Of a DNA stretch of 64,000 bases, positions 52,316-61,092 are shown one piece after another. The stretch is from Alistipes sp. (lineage in GTDB: Bacteria > Bacteroidota > Bacteroidia > Bacteroidales > Rikenellaceae). The translations under genes were made by a program, and so were the position numbers. The DNA is taken from the NCBI GenBank assembly GCA_020026435.1, contig JAHHQK010000001.1:62001-126000 (forward strand), written 5' to 3'. The notes under the pieces are model-generated. The model searched no databases. It was not told the DNA's origin and saw only the letters and a list, made by a program, of their open reading frames with translations. How positions within the stretch are numbered: the stretch's first letter is position 1; each line of letters begins with the position of its first letter.

Positions 52316-53073
52316 CCTTTATATCGTGTGCCAAGACCATGACCGAAATCCGGGAGAATTCCTCCCGTGAGATGACCGAGCCCCGATATGGGGATCATGC
52401 CCTGCATCTGGGACGGGAGATTGCCCGTATGTCGGGTGAAGAACTGGGACGTATCCTGCGCGTAAACCCGCGTATCGCGGCCGAGAACCGCCGCCGGTAT
52501 CTGGACCTTGTGCCGGGCACGACACCCCGCACCGAGGCCCTCAGTGCTTACACGGGTGTCGTCTTTCAGCACATCGCCCCCGAAAACTTCACCGAGGAGG
52601 ATTGGGCCTATGCCCGCGAGCATCTGCGGATCACCTCGTTCCTCTACGGACTGCTGCGCCCGACGGACGGAATCGCTCCCTATCGTATGGAGGGGAATGC
52701 CCGTCTGGAGTGCAATGACGGCAGAACCCTGTTTGAATACTGGCGGGAGGTACTCACCGGGGATTTCATCGCGGAGATCAAGGCCCGGGGCGGCATCCTG
52801 ATAAATCTGGCCAGTGCCGAGATGAAGGGACTCTTCGACTGGAAGCGCGTGGAGCGGGAGGTGAGGGTCATCACCCCCGAGTTCAAGATATGGAAGGGCG
52901 ACCGCCTCTCGACAATCGTCATCTACGCCAAGATGTGCCGCGGGGAAATGACCCGCCATATTCTGAAAAACAGAATCGAAGACCCCACCAGGCTCCGCGA
53001 TTTCGAGTGGGAGGGATTCGCGTTCGCCCCCGAAAAAAGCGACGAACGACACTATATGTTCACAATGAGATAA
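52309..53073 (+). CDS. yaaA: YaaA-family peroxide-response protein (DUF328)
   Basis: 254 residues. The E. coli member lowers free iron and DNA damage under peroxide stress and binds DNA. Family strings are seen: LTFISCAKTM, YTGVVFQHI, LYGLLRPTDGIAPYRMEG, INLASAEMKGLF, and the C-terminal FAFAPEKSDERHY. The ATG at 52309 overlaps the ligase stop by 7 bases, so it is made with the pigment enzymes. A link between an antioxidant pigment and YaaA is suggestive, but may be mere operon convenience. Confidence 0.92.
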   Translation: MLTFISCAKTMTEIRENSSREMTEPRYGDHALHLGREIARMSGEELGRILRVNPRIAAENRRRYLDLVPGTTPRTEALSAYTGVVFQHIAPENFTEEDWAYAREHLRITSFLYGLLRPTDGIAPYRMEGNARLECNDGRTLFEYWREVLTGDFIAEIKARGGILINLASAEMKGLFDWKRVEREVRVITPEFKIWKGDRLSTIVIYAKMCRGEMTRHILKNRIEDPTRLRDFEWEGFAFAPEKSDERHYMFTMR

Positions 53074-53094
53074 CTCCTCATAAGTCGATCCATG

Positions 53095-53137
53095 AGCGGT
53101 GATAGCCATTGAAAAGTGGCTGTCACCGCTTTTTTTA
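53095..53137 (+). terminator. Terminator of the pigment operon
   Basis: AGCGGTGATAGCCA (53095-53108) pairs with TGGCTGTCACCGCT (53117-53130) with one G-T pair and an 8-base loop, then seven T. Confidence 0.93.
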
Positions 53138-53152
53138 TTTATAAAAAAATTC

Positions 53153-53174
53153 AAATACCTAAAATTTGGTATTT
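53153..53174. promoter_or_regulatory. Palindrome upstream of the hmu promoter, possible operator
   Basis: AAATACC (53153-53159), eight bases, GGTATTT (53168-53174): a perfect 7-8-7 inverted repeat, placed about 30 bases upstream of the -33 element. It could bind a dimeric regulator, for example an iron- or heme-responsive protein. No regulator gene is in the window. Confidence 0.4.
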
Positions 53175-53202
53175 CCCTTTTTAAAATCCCAAATTCTCGG
53201 CA

Positions 53203-53233
53203 TTGACTCGCATGAATCGGCGGCCTACTTTTG
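53203..53233 (+). promoter_or_regulatory. Promoter of the hmu operon
   Basis: TTG at 53203-53205 (-33) and TACTTTTG at 53226-53233 (-7, consensus) are exactly 20 bases apart; the start codon follows at 53262. Confidence 0.78.
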
Positions 53234-53261
53234 CACTCGGAAAAAACTTAAAAAACTATAT

Positions 53262-55400
53262 ATGAAGCGAATTTTACTTCCAGCTTTTTTCTGGGGAATG
53301 CTCTTCGCAGCCGCAAATTCGGTGGCTCAGACACCGACGCGCACCATCAGCGGTGTGATTTGCGACCAGCACAACCAGCCCCTCCCCGGTGTCTATGTCA
53401 CCAACGGTGAGGTGGGTGATCAGACCAACCGCGAAGGTCGCTACACCCTGCGTCTTCCCGCCGGAAAAACCCGCATCACCACCATGTATTACTCGGCCTA
53501 TGCCAACCAGCAGCGCGAGTTCGACCTGAATCGCGACACGACCATCAACTTCACGCTCAAGGAGGATGCCCTCAATATGAACGAGGTGGTGGTCACGGGT
53601 ACCCGCACCGAGAAACGCCTCTCGGAGACTCCCGTGCTGACTACCCTGATCAAGGACCGCGAAATCAGCAAGAGCGGTGCCACCTCGACCCTGGAGGCTC
53701 TCCAGGACAACATCCCTGGCATCGTCATCTCGCCCAACGCCATGGGCAACAACATGAGGATCAAGGGTCTGAACAGCCGCTACATCCTTTTTCTGGTCGA
53801 TGGCGAACGCCTGGTATCGGAGGGTGCGGGCGGTAATATCGACCTGGATCAGATCGATGTCAACAGCATCGATCACATCGAGGTGATCAACGGAGCCTCG
53901 TCGGCCCTCTACGGATCGAATGCCGTGGGTGCCGTCGTCAACATCATCACCAAGAAACCCCAGCACAAGGTCGAAGCCGGCGCACAGGTCATCGGCGAGA
54001 GCAACAACACCTGGAACGTCAAGGCCGATGTGGGTGCCAATCTGGGCAAGGTCACCATGCGTGCCTCTGGATTCCGCCACTCGTCCGACGGATTCGGCAG
54101 CGACGGTGAGGGTGCCTACGCCGCCTCGTTCACCAACTACGGTGCAAATCTCAAGCTGAACTATACGCCCGTCGAGCGGTTGGATCTGAGTCTGAACGGA
54201 CGCTACTTCCGCGCCGAAACCTTCAACCCCGAGGGCAGCATGAACGTGGATCACCCGATGAACAAGGCCGTATCGTTGGGCGGAGGCATCGGTTTCCGTT
54301 CGCGCGACGACCGCAACCGGATGAAGTTGAGCATCAACTGGGACAAGTACTACGGCAACAAGGTCTGGGAGAAGAAGGATACCCACACGCGTGAGAATAC
54401 GGCCGATTACCTCTCGACCCGTTTCACCAATACGTTTGCCCCCTGTGAGCGATTCGAGCTGGTGGGCGGTATGGAATACAACCACGAGAAGATCTTCTCG
54501 ACCAAGACCCTGGGCGCAGAGCCGACCACCAAGTCGATCGACGATGTGAACCTCTTCGCACAGGCCGATTGGGAGGTATTCAAGAACTTCGACCTCGTAG
54601 CCGGAGCGCGTTACACCTACAACGAGCAATTCAAGTCGGCGTTCAGCCCCAAGCTCTCGCTGATGTACCGTGTCGGAGGATTCAAGTTCCGCGGCGGCAT
54701 CGGATCGTCGTTCCGCGCCCCGAGCATGAAGGAGCTTTACTACAACTTCGACCACCAGGGTATGTTCTGGGTCTACGGTAACCCCGACCTCGAAGCCGAG
54801 AAGGGTCTCTACACCTCGCTGTCGGTGGAATACACCCACAAGCACTTCAACGCATCGCTGACGGGATACTACAACGACATCGACAACAAAATCACGCAAT
54901 ACTCGGTGATCAACGCCCTGGGCGGCGAGGAGAAATACTACAAGAACGTGAGCAGCGCCGTCCTCAAGGGCTTCGATCTGGATTTTTCGTGGATATTCCT
55001 CCGCCAGCTGACCCTCAAGGGAACCTACTCGTTCTGCGATGCCCGCGACATGAGTACGCACCTCCAGCTGAGCAACAACGTGCGCCACAGTGCCACGATG
55101 TCGCTGACGTGGAACGGCAAGATCGTCCGCAGTCCCTTCTCGTTGCGATTCGCCGGACGTGTCAACTCACCGATCATCTACCACGACACCGCCACCAACG
55201 AAAACGGAACGCAGGAGATCATCACCACCGAATCGAAAACCTACTCGATCTGGAAGGTGGTTCTCGTCAAGCCGTTCCGCATCAAGAAGCACACCATCGA
55301 ATTTACGTTTAAGTGTGACAATATCTTCGGATTCACCGATTCGTCGTTCATCAACCCCGGACGTCAGTATATGTTCGGTCTGCGCTACGCATTCAAATAA
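53262..55400 (+). CDS. hmuR: TonB-dependent heme receptor (HmuR-like)
   Basis: 712 residues. A signal peptide is followed by a carboxypeptidase-regulatory-like domain (TISGVICDQHNQPLPGVYV). The plug (NEVVVTGTRTEKRLSE, then MGNNMRIKGLNSRYILFLV and SSALYGSNAVGAVVNII) and a 22-strand barrel with terminal aromatic/Lys (YAFK) follow. In the barrel the heme-receptor signature is visible: SFRAPSMKELYYNFDHQ then WVYGNPDLEAEKG, that is FRAP, an intervening His and NPDL. It imports heme across the outer membrane. The start at 53262 gives the signal peptide; a longer frame is not supported. Confidence 0.9.
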   Translation: MKRILLPAFFWGMLFAAANSVAQTPTRTISGVICDQHNQPLPGVYVTNGEVGDQTNREGRYTLRLPAGKTRITTMYYSAYANQQREFDLNRDTTINFTLKEDALNMNEVVVTGTRTEKRLSETPVLTTLIKDREISKSGATSTLEALQDNIPGIVISPNAMGNNMRIKGLNSRYILFLVDGERLVSEGAGGNIDLDQIDVNSIDHIEVINGASSALYGSNAVGAVVNIITKKPQHKVEAGAQVIGESNNTWNVKADVGANLGKVTMRASGFRHSSDGFGSDGEGAYAASFTNYGANLKLNYTPVERLDLSLNGRYFRAETFNPEGSMNVDHPMNKAVSLGGGIGFRSRDDRNRMKLSINWDKYYGNKVWEKKDTHTRENTADYLSTRFTNTFAPCERFELVGGMEYNHEKIFSTKTLGAEPTTKSIDDVNLFAQADWEVFKNFDLVAGARYTYNEQFKSAFSPKLSLMYRVGGFKFRGGIGSSFRAPSMKELYYNFDHQGMFWVYGNPDLEAEKGLYTSLSVEYTHKHFNASLTGYYNDIDNKITQYSVINALGGEEKYYKNVSSAVLKGFDLDFSWIFLRQLTLKGTYSFCDARDMSTHLQLSNNVRHSATMSLTWNGKIVRSPFSLRFAGRVNSPIIYHDTATNENGTQEIITTESKTYSIWKVVLVKPFRIKKHTIEFTFKCDNIFGFTDSSFINPGRQYMFGLRYAFK

Positions 55401-55426
55401 CAAACAATAATAATTAAAAAAACACC

Positions 55427-56053
55427 ATGAAAAAGTCTTTTATCATTCTCTCGATGGCACTTTTCGCCTTCACCGCATGCTCCGACGATGACAACACCCC
55501 CGCAGGTGGCAACGAAAACAACGGTCCCACCCAGGAGGCTTATGTCGACGCTTCGGCCAAAAAGGAGTGGAACTACTTCTCGTTCAAGGAGCAGAAGTTT
55601 ATCGGTAAGGGTGCCGAGAACGAGGCCGACAACGCCCAGTGGGCCGCACGTACGGATTGGGATATGGCCATCAGCCGCTACGAGATCCGCACCAACAGCG
55701 GTGAGGCCACCTCGGCCGATGCCAAGGGCGGTGTCTACACCTGCGCCGAGTCGGTGAAATTCGACGGTATCAACAGCCTGCCTTCGGGCATCACGTTCGA
55801 GGCCGACAAGACCGTCACCTCGGAGGGTATGGGCAACACGATCAACACCGTCGTGAAGAGCACGGCCACCGTCATCCGCTTCAAAACCAATGCCGACGGC
55901 AGCCTCGTGATGCCTCCCGTTTTCCTCAAGGCTCCGGTCTACCTGTTCCGCACGGCCGACGGCGAGGGTGTCTACAAGGTGGACTTCACGCAGTACAAGA
56001 ATGAAAACGGTGATTCAGGTCATGTCAAATTCTTCTACGCTCAGATTAAGTAA
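55427..56053 (+). CDS. hmuY: HmuY-family heme-binding lipoprotein
   Basis: 208 residues with a lipobox at AFTACSDDD (Cys in position about 18 after the signal). The body follows the HmuY family: YVDASAKKEWNYFSFKEQK, NAQWAARTDWDMAISRYE, and the end FTQYKNENGDSGHVKFFY. HmuY proteins hold heme on the outer membrane or in the medium and hand it to HmuR. It lies 26 bases after hmuR. In Porphyromonas the order is hmuY-hmuR; here it is hmuR-hmuY. Confidence 0.88.
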   Translation: MKKSFIILSMALFAFTACSDDDNTPAGGNENNGPTQEAYVDASAKKEWNYFSFKEQKFIGKGAENEADNAQWAARTDWDMAISRYEIRTNSGEATSADAKGGVYTCAESVKFDGINSLPSGITFEADKTVTSEGMGNTINTVVKSTATVIRFKTNADGSLVMPPVFLKAPVYLFRTADGEGVYKVDFTQYKNENGDSGHVKFFYAQIK

Positions 56054-56085
56054 GAGAAATAACCCACTGAAATAAAACCTTTTGA

Positions 56086-56135
56086 GTATTGTCAAAAAGA
56101 GGATCTGACTTTCCTGATCCGCTTTTTGACAATAC
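56086..56135 (+). terminator. Long hairpin between hmuY and hmuS, terminator- or attenuator-like
   Basis: GTATTGTCAAAAAG then GGATC (56086-56105) pairs with GATCC then CTTTTTGACAATAC (56116-56135) with one unpaired base per side and a 10-base loop. The lower stem has an A run against a T run, as in intrinsic terminators. It would let the receptor and HmuY be made in excess of HmuS. Confidence 0.65.
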
Positions 56136-56150
56136 GTGTTAAAATAAACA

Positions 56151-59100
56151 ATGATGCAATACAAGAAACCGGCGATTCTGTCCCTTGCCCTGGTGATCCT
56201 TCTTGGATGGGCCTACCTGCACTTCATGTCGCGGACGATGGTCGGCACACTCAACTTCCCCGACTTCACGGTCGAGAAGATGATCCGATCCAACGACAAC
56301 CCATTTGTCAAGATCCGCAGCGTGGATTTGGACGACGCCTCCTCGATCGAGAACTACGACATGGTACTGGTCCGCATCCACGGTTCGAGTCTCACCAAGA
56401 CCCACCTCGATGCCATCCGCCAGGCCATTGCCCGGGGTGTACCCGTCTATGCCACCGAGCGCGACAACGAGGAGATCAACTCGTTGAGCGGTCGCGAACT
56501 GGACTATGTGGCCACGCTCATGGACAACGAATCGGTCAAGAATTACCGCAGTCTGTTCAACTACATCCGCAAGAACATCGATCACAAGATATTCTTCAAC
56601 GGCGACTACCACGAACCGGTCTACGTCCCCGCGGACTACTTCTTCCACCTGGGCAACGACCAGTTCTTCGCCACCTATGCCGAGTATCAGAAGTTCTACG
56701 AGGAGAGCGGCCTCTACAAGAAGGACGCTCCGCGTGTGGCCCTGTTGTCGGGTAACATCAATATGCAGAACTCCAACGAGGAGCACATGACCGCCCTGGT
56801 CAAATCGCTCGAAGAGAAGGGACTGAACGTCTACCCGATCAATTCGTTCGGCATGAAGAAGCTCCAGATGCTCCGCGAGGTGAAACCCGACCTGATCATC
56901 AACCGTCCCCACGGCCGTCTGGTCATGGGCGGCGGCGAGAGCGGCACGGAGTTGCTCAAGCAGCTCAATGTCCCGATCCTGGCTCCGGTGACGGTCAGCG
57001 AGAACCACGACAAATGGCTCGAAAGCAAACAGGGCATGACGGCCGGAGGCATGACCTCGATGAGTGTCGTGCTGCCCGAGTTGGACGGCGCGATCGCTCC
57101 CTTTGCGGTGGCGGCCCAGTTCGAGCGCAACGGACTCCAGCTCTTCGATGCCATCCCGGGTCACACCGAAAAGTTCTGCCGCCTGGTGAAGAACTTCACC
57201 CGTCTGCAACAGCTGGACAACAGCCAAAAGAAGATCGCCATCTATTACTATAAAGGCACGGGCAAGGGCGCCATGGGTGCGGCCGACATCGAGGGTGTCC
57301 AGTCGCTCTACAACACGCTGATCCTACTGCGCAACAAGGGCTACAAGGTCGAGGGGCTGCCCGCTTCGGCCGCCGCACTGGAGGAGATGATCCAAAAGTC
57401 GGGATCCGTACTCGGCACCTACGCCCTGGGAGCCTATGACCGCTTCCTGAAGGAGGGTAACCCCGCCCTGGTCGATGTCGAGACCTTCAAGGGCTGGTGC
57501 CGCGAGCAGCTCCCCGAGCAGCTGGTCGATGATATGAAGGCCCGCTACGGCGAGGCTCCGGGCGACTACATGAGCATCCGCGAGAGTGACCGTCAGCAGA
57601 TCGCCGTGGCTCGCATCGAACTGGGCAATGTGGCGATCCTTCCCCAGCCGATGCCTTCGGTGGGAGAGGATGTCAACAAGCTGGTACACGGCACGGAGGG
57701 CGCTCCGGCCTATCCCTATGTGGCCTCCTACCTCTGGACGCGCAACGCCTTCGGAGCCAATGCCGTCATCCACTTCGGTACGCACGGCAGTCTGGAGTTC
57801 ATCCCCGGCAAGCAGATCGCCCTTTCGGATTACGATTGGAGCGATGCCCTGATTGCCGATATGCCCCACTTCTACATCTACACAATCTCGAACATCGGCG
57901 AGGGCATCATCGCCAAACGTCGCAGTTACGCTACCCTTCTCTCACACCTTACCTCGCCCTTCATGCAGGGCGATACCTACGGTGAACTGGAACAGCTCCA
58001 CCATACGATCATGCGCTACGAACTGCTCGAGGAGGGCAACGTCCGCGAGCAGTATGCCGAGACGATCACCCGTCTGGCCAAGAGTCAGAACATTCTTTCG
58101 GCCCTGAGCATCGACTCTACACGGATGTGTACGTCCGAGGACATCGACCGCATCCACATATACGTCGAGGAGATCGAGGGCGCGAAGGTCAGCGACGGAC
58201 TCTACACCCTCGGTGTGCCCTACACCCGTGAGCAGGCCGACAACACGGCCCGACTGATGGGTATCGACGCCGTACGCTACTCTTTGGCTTCGCTCGATGC
58301 CGCCGAAGGCAGGATCGACCGCCGCAAGCTGGATCACCTGACCTTCGTAGTGAAGAACTACACACGCAAGGCCGAGTCCATCATCCGCCGTGCATTCCGC
58401 GGCGAGGATACTGACCGTATTTTCCGCGATGCCGTCGGAGAGGCCCATTTTGCGATCTACACCAAGACCGTGGAGGCTGAGGCCCGCAAGCAGGAGATGA
58501 TGCGTCAGATGATGATGAAGGCCATGGCCGCCCCCCGCAAGACCGAGCACCCGAAATTCTTCGATGAGCAGGGCAACCTCCAACCGCTTCCCGCCGCAGA
58601 GCAGCCTCAGAAGAAAGAGCCCGCCATGTCGATGATGTCGAAGATGGCCGAGGCCCGTTCGATGGCCGCCAAGGAGAAGGAGCAGCAAAAACCCGTGATC
58701 GACGCCCTGCGTTCGGTCCGCGAGGCGATCGCCGCACTCGGCGATATGACCCACAACCTCTCCTCGTCCACCCTCATGGAGCAGGAGGCTCTGATCGACG
58801 CCCTCAACGGTGGCTATGTCGAGCCGGGATCGGCCGGAGACCCCATCGTCAATCCCCGCGCCGTACCTACGGGCAAAAACTTCTACTCGATCAACCCCGA
58901 GACCACGCCTACGCCCGAGGCCTGGAAGGTGGGCCGACGTCTGGCCGAGAACCTTCTTGAGGCCGAGTTCAAGTCGAAGGGCAAATATCCCGAAAAGGTG
59001 AGCTTCACGCTGTGGGCCACCGACTTCATCTCGAGCGAGGGTGCCACGGTAGCTCAGATTCTCTACCTGCTGGGTGTAGAGCCTCTGCGCGACGGATTCG

Positions 59101-60383
59101 GATACATTCGCTCCCTGCAACTCATTCCGCAGGAGGTACTGCAGCGTCCGCGCATTGATGTCGTCGTGCAGACCTCGGGTCAGTTGCGCGACCTGGCCGC
59201 CTCGCGTCTGGAGCTGATCAACCGGGCCGTGGCCATGGCCGCCGAAGCCAACGAGGAGCAGAACTTCGTCCGCAAGGGTCTGGCCGATGCCGAGCGTCAC
59301 CTGCTCGACAAGGGATTCTCACCCGCCGACGCCCGCCGCTTTGCCCGCGAACGTGTGTTCGGCGGTGTGGGTGGAAACTACGGCACGGGAATCATGGGCA
59401 TGGTCGAGCAGGGCGACAGCTGGGAGGACCAGTCCCAGATCGCCGAGCGTTACATCGCCAACATGAGCGCCATCTACTCGGCCAACGGCGGCGAGGATTG
59501 GGGTATCGACCGTCAGGGCGTCTTCGAGGCCGCACTGCTGAATACCTCGGTGGTCGTACAGCCCCGTTCGAGCAACACGTGGGGTCCGCTGAGCCTGGAC
59601 CACGTCTATGAATTCATGGGTGGTATCTCGGCCGCCGTGAAGCACGTGACGGGCAACGACCCGACGGGTTACTTCAACGACTTCCGCAACACAAGCCGCG
59701 CAAAGGTGCAGGAACTCAAAGAGGCTATCGGTGTGGAGACCAACTCGACGATCTTCAACCCCAAGTACATCAGCCACATGATGCGCGGCGAGGCGTCGGC
59801 TCTCGAAACCTTTGCCGAGACCTTCCGCAACACCTTCGGCTGGAACGCCATGAAGCCCTCGGCCATCGACCAGCACATCTGGAACAAATACTACGACATC
59901 TATGTCCGGGACGAATTGCACATGGGACTTCGCGAGACCTTCGCCCAAAAGAACCCCTATGCCCTGCAAGAGATGACGGCCGTGATGCTGGAGTCGGCCC
60001 GCAAGGGAATGTGGAAAGCCACTCCGGAGCAGGTGCGCACCGTGGCCGAGCTTCACTCGGAACTGGTTCGCGACCATGAGGCCGGATGCAGCGGATTCAT
60101 CTGCGACAACAAGTCCCTGCGCGACTTCATCGCCAAGAACCTCGACGAGGCCCACACGAAGGGGTATCAGAAAGGTATCTCGGCCGCCCGCGAGGTGCAG
60201 ATCGAGGCCCGCAACGACGAGAAGAATGTCGTGCTCAAAAAGGAGGAGACCACTCCCCGCGAGCAGCAGGCTCAGGCCGAAAGCCGCGAGGAGAAACGTA
60301 ACCGATCGCTGCTCTACGTGGTGCTGATCCTGGGTGTGGCCATCGGCGGATGGATCCTCATAAAGAAAACCATCAAACGATAA
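56151..60383 (+). CDS. hmuS: Membrane-anchored CobN/ChlH-like protein (HmuS)
   Basis: 1410 residues. It is framed by two membrane segments, ILSLALVILLGWAYLHF near the N-terminus and LYVVLILGVAIGGWILI before the basic C-terminus. The large middle is a CobN/magnesium-chelatase H-subunit domain (INRPHGRLVMGGGESG, FGTHGSLEFIPGKQ, NISRAKVQ-like end regions). HmuS proteins of heme operons are chelatase homologues thought to remove iron from heme. A Met/Lys/Ala-rich low-complexity insertion lies at about residues 775-870. It stands between hmuY and three small membrane genes. ATP-driven chelatase partners are not in this operon. Confidence 0.88.
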   Translation: MMQYKKPAILSLALVILLGWAYLHFMSRTMVGTLNFPDFTVEKMIRSNDNPFVKIRSVDLDDASSIENYDMVLVRIHGSSLTKTHLDAIRQAIARGVPVYATERDNEEINSLSGRELDYVATLMDNESVKNYRSLFNYIRKNIDHKIFFNGDYHEPVYVPADYFFHLGNDQFFATYAEYQKFYEESGLYKKDAPRVALLSGNINMQNSNEEHMTALVKSLEEKGLNVYPINSFGMKKLQMLREVKPDLIINRPHGRLVMGGGESGTELLKQLNVPILAPVTVSENHDKWLESKQGMTAGGMTSMSVVLPELDGAIAPFAVAAQFERNGLQLFDAIPGHTEKFCRLVKNFTRLQQLDNSQKKIAIYYYKGTGKGAMGAADIEGVQSLYNTLILLRNKGYKVEGLPASAAALEEMIQKSGSVLGTYALGAYDRFLKEGNPALVDVETFKGWCREQLPEQLVDDMKARYGEAPGDYMSIRESDRQQIAVARIELGNVAILPQPMPSVGEDVNKLVHGTEGAPAYPYVASYLWTRNAFGANAVIHFGTHGSLEFIPGKQIALSDYDWSDALIADMPHFYIYTISNIGEGIIAKRRSYATLLSHLTSPFMQGDTYGELEQLHHTIMRYELLEEGNVREQYAETITRLAKSQNILSALSIDSTRMCTSEDIDRIHIYVEEIEGAKVSDGLYTLGVPYTREQADNTARLMGIDAVRYSLASLDAAEGRIDRRKLDHLTFVVKNYTRKAESIIRRAFRGEDTDRIFRDAVGEAHFAIYTKTVEAEARKQEMMRQMMMKAMAAPRKTEHPKFFDEQGNLQPLPAAEQPQKKEPAMSMMSKMAEARSMAAKEKEQQKPVIDALRSVREAIAALGDMTHNLSSSTLMEQEALIDALNGGYVEPGSAGDPIVNPRAVPTGKNFYSINPETTPTPEAWKVGRRLAENLLEAEFKSKGKYPEKVSFTLWATDFISSEGATVAQILYLLGVEPLRDGFGYIRSLQLIPQEVLQRPRIDVVVQTSGQLRDLAASRLELINRAVAMAAEANEEQNFVRKGLADAERHLLDKGFSPADARRFARERVFGGVGGNYGTGIMGMVEQGDSWEDQSQIAERYIANMSAIYSANGGEDWGIDRQGVFEAALLNTSVVVQPRSSNTWGPLSLDHVYEFMGGISAAVKHVTGNDPTGYFNDFRNTSRAKVQELKEAIGVETNSTIFNPKYISHMMRGEASALETFAETFRNTFGWNAMKPSAIDQHIWNKYYDIYVRDELHMGLRETFAQKNPYALQEMTAVMLESARKGMWKATPEQVRTVAELHSELVRDHEAGCSGFICDNKSLRDFIAKNLDEAHTKGYQKGISAAREVQIEARNDEKNVVLKKEETTPREQQAQAESREEKRNRSLLYVVLILGVAIGGWILIKKTIKR

Positions 60384-60390
60384 CACGGAA

Positions 60391-61092
60391 ATGGAACTTT
60401 TGGTGCAACTCATCTTCGTGATCGCCATCTTGAAGTATTGTCTGAAAGCCTCCCTCGCGGGGGGCCTTCGGGCGATGCTCCTCTACGGACTGGGAGCCGG
60501 AATATGGGCCCTGACCTGTTACCCGCTGGTGATTCTCCAGCCGGTGACCATCGTCGAGAACCTGCTCGCGGATCGGGAGGTGGTGATCAACGGTGCGGTG
60601 TTGACCTCGCTCGAAGCCATCGTGGGCATTCTGCTCGCGGTGAGTCTGTTGGACAACTACTTCGCACCCCGCGAGCGTCGTTCGCGCCTGCTCTTCCTGA
60701 TGAAGATCCTCCCCGGACTGCTGACCCCTGTGGCCATACTCTACTTCGAGCTGATATTCTTCAAGATACGCGTCGGTGGGGATTTCCTGGTCACGGCACT
60801 GCTCTATGCGGGCATCTGCCTGGGCGGGGTCATGTCTGTCGCGTGGATCATGAAACGGGGCGTCGAGGGCGAGAGCCTCAAGCTGGAGCTGAAACTCCTG
60901 CTCAACCTGGCGATCCTCGTGATCGGACTGCTGATCAACAGCTCTGTGGCCGACTACAACATCTCGTCGGCACACGTCGAAACCGAATGGGGCGCCATGA
61001 TCGCCCTGGGAGGTATCGTAATTTTATTCATCGCATTGGGTTATTTCACCCGAAACATTAATTTGAAAAACATACTGAAATGGATCAGATAA
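60391..61092 (+). CDS. Multi-pass membrane protein of the hmu operon
   Basis: 233 residues with six or so hydrophobic segments (LLVQLIFVIAILKYCL, MLLYGLGAGIWALTCYPLVI, LTSLEAIVGILLAVSLL, and three more), matching the hmuT position. No known transport motif is seen. It may form the inner-membrane part of the HmuS complex or a channel. It starts 8 bases after hmuS and overlaps the next gene by 13 bases. Confidence 0.75.
   Translation: MELLVQLIFVIAILKYCLKASLAGGLRAMLLYGLGAGIWALTCYPLVILQPVTIVENLLADREVVINGAVLTSLEAIVGILLAVSLLDNYFAPRERRSRLLFLMKILPGLLTPVAILYFELIFFKIRVGGDFLVTALLYAGICLGGVMSVAWIMKRGVEGESLKLELKLLLNLAILVIGLLINSSVADYNISSAHVETEWGAMIALGGIVILFIALGYFTRNINLKNILKWIR

Noticed and set aside
53274..55088. 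604-codon minus-strand open frame opposite hmuR
   Set aside because: Shadow of the receptor gene; the protein has no recognisable motif and no promoter.
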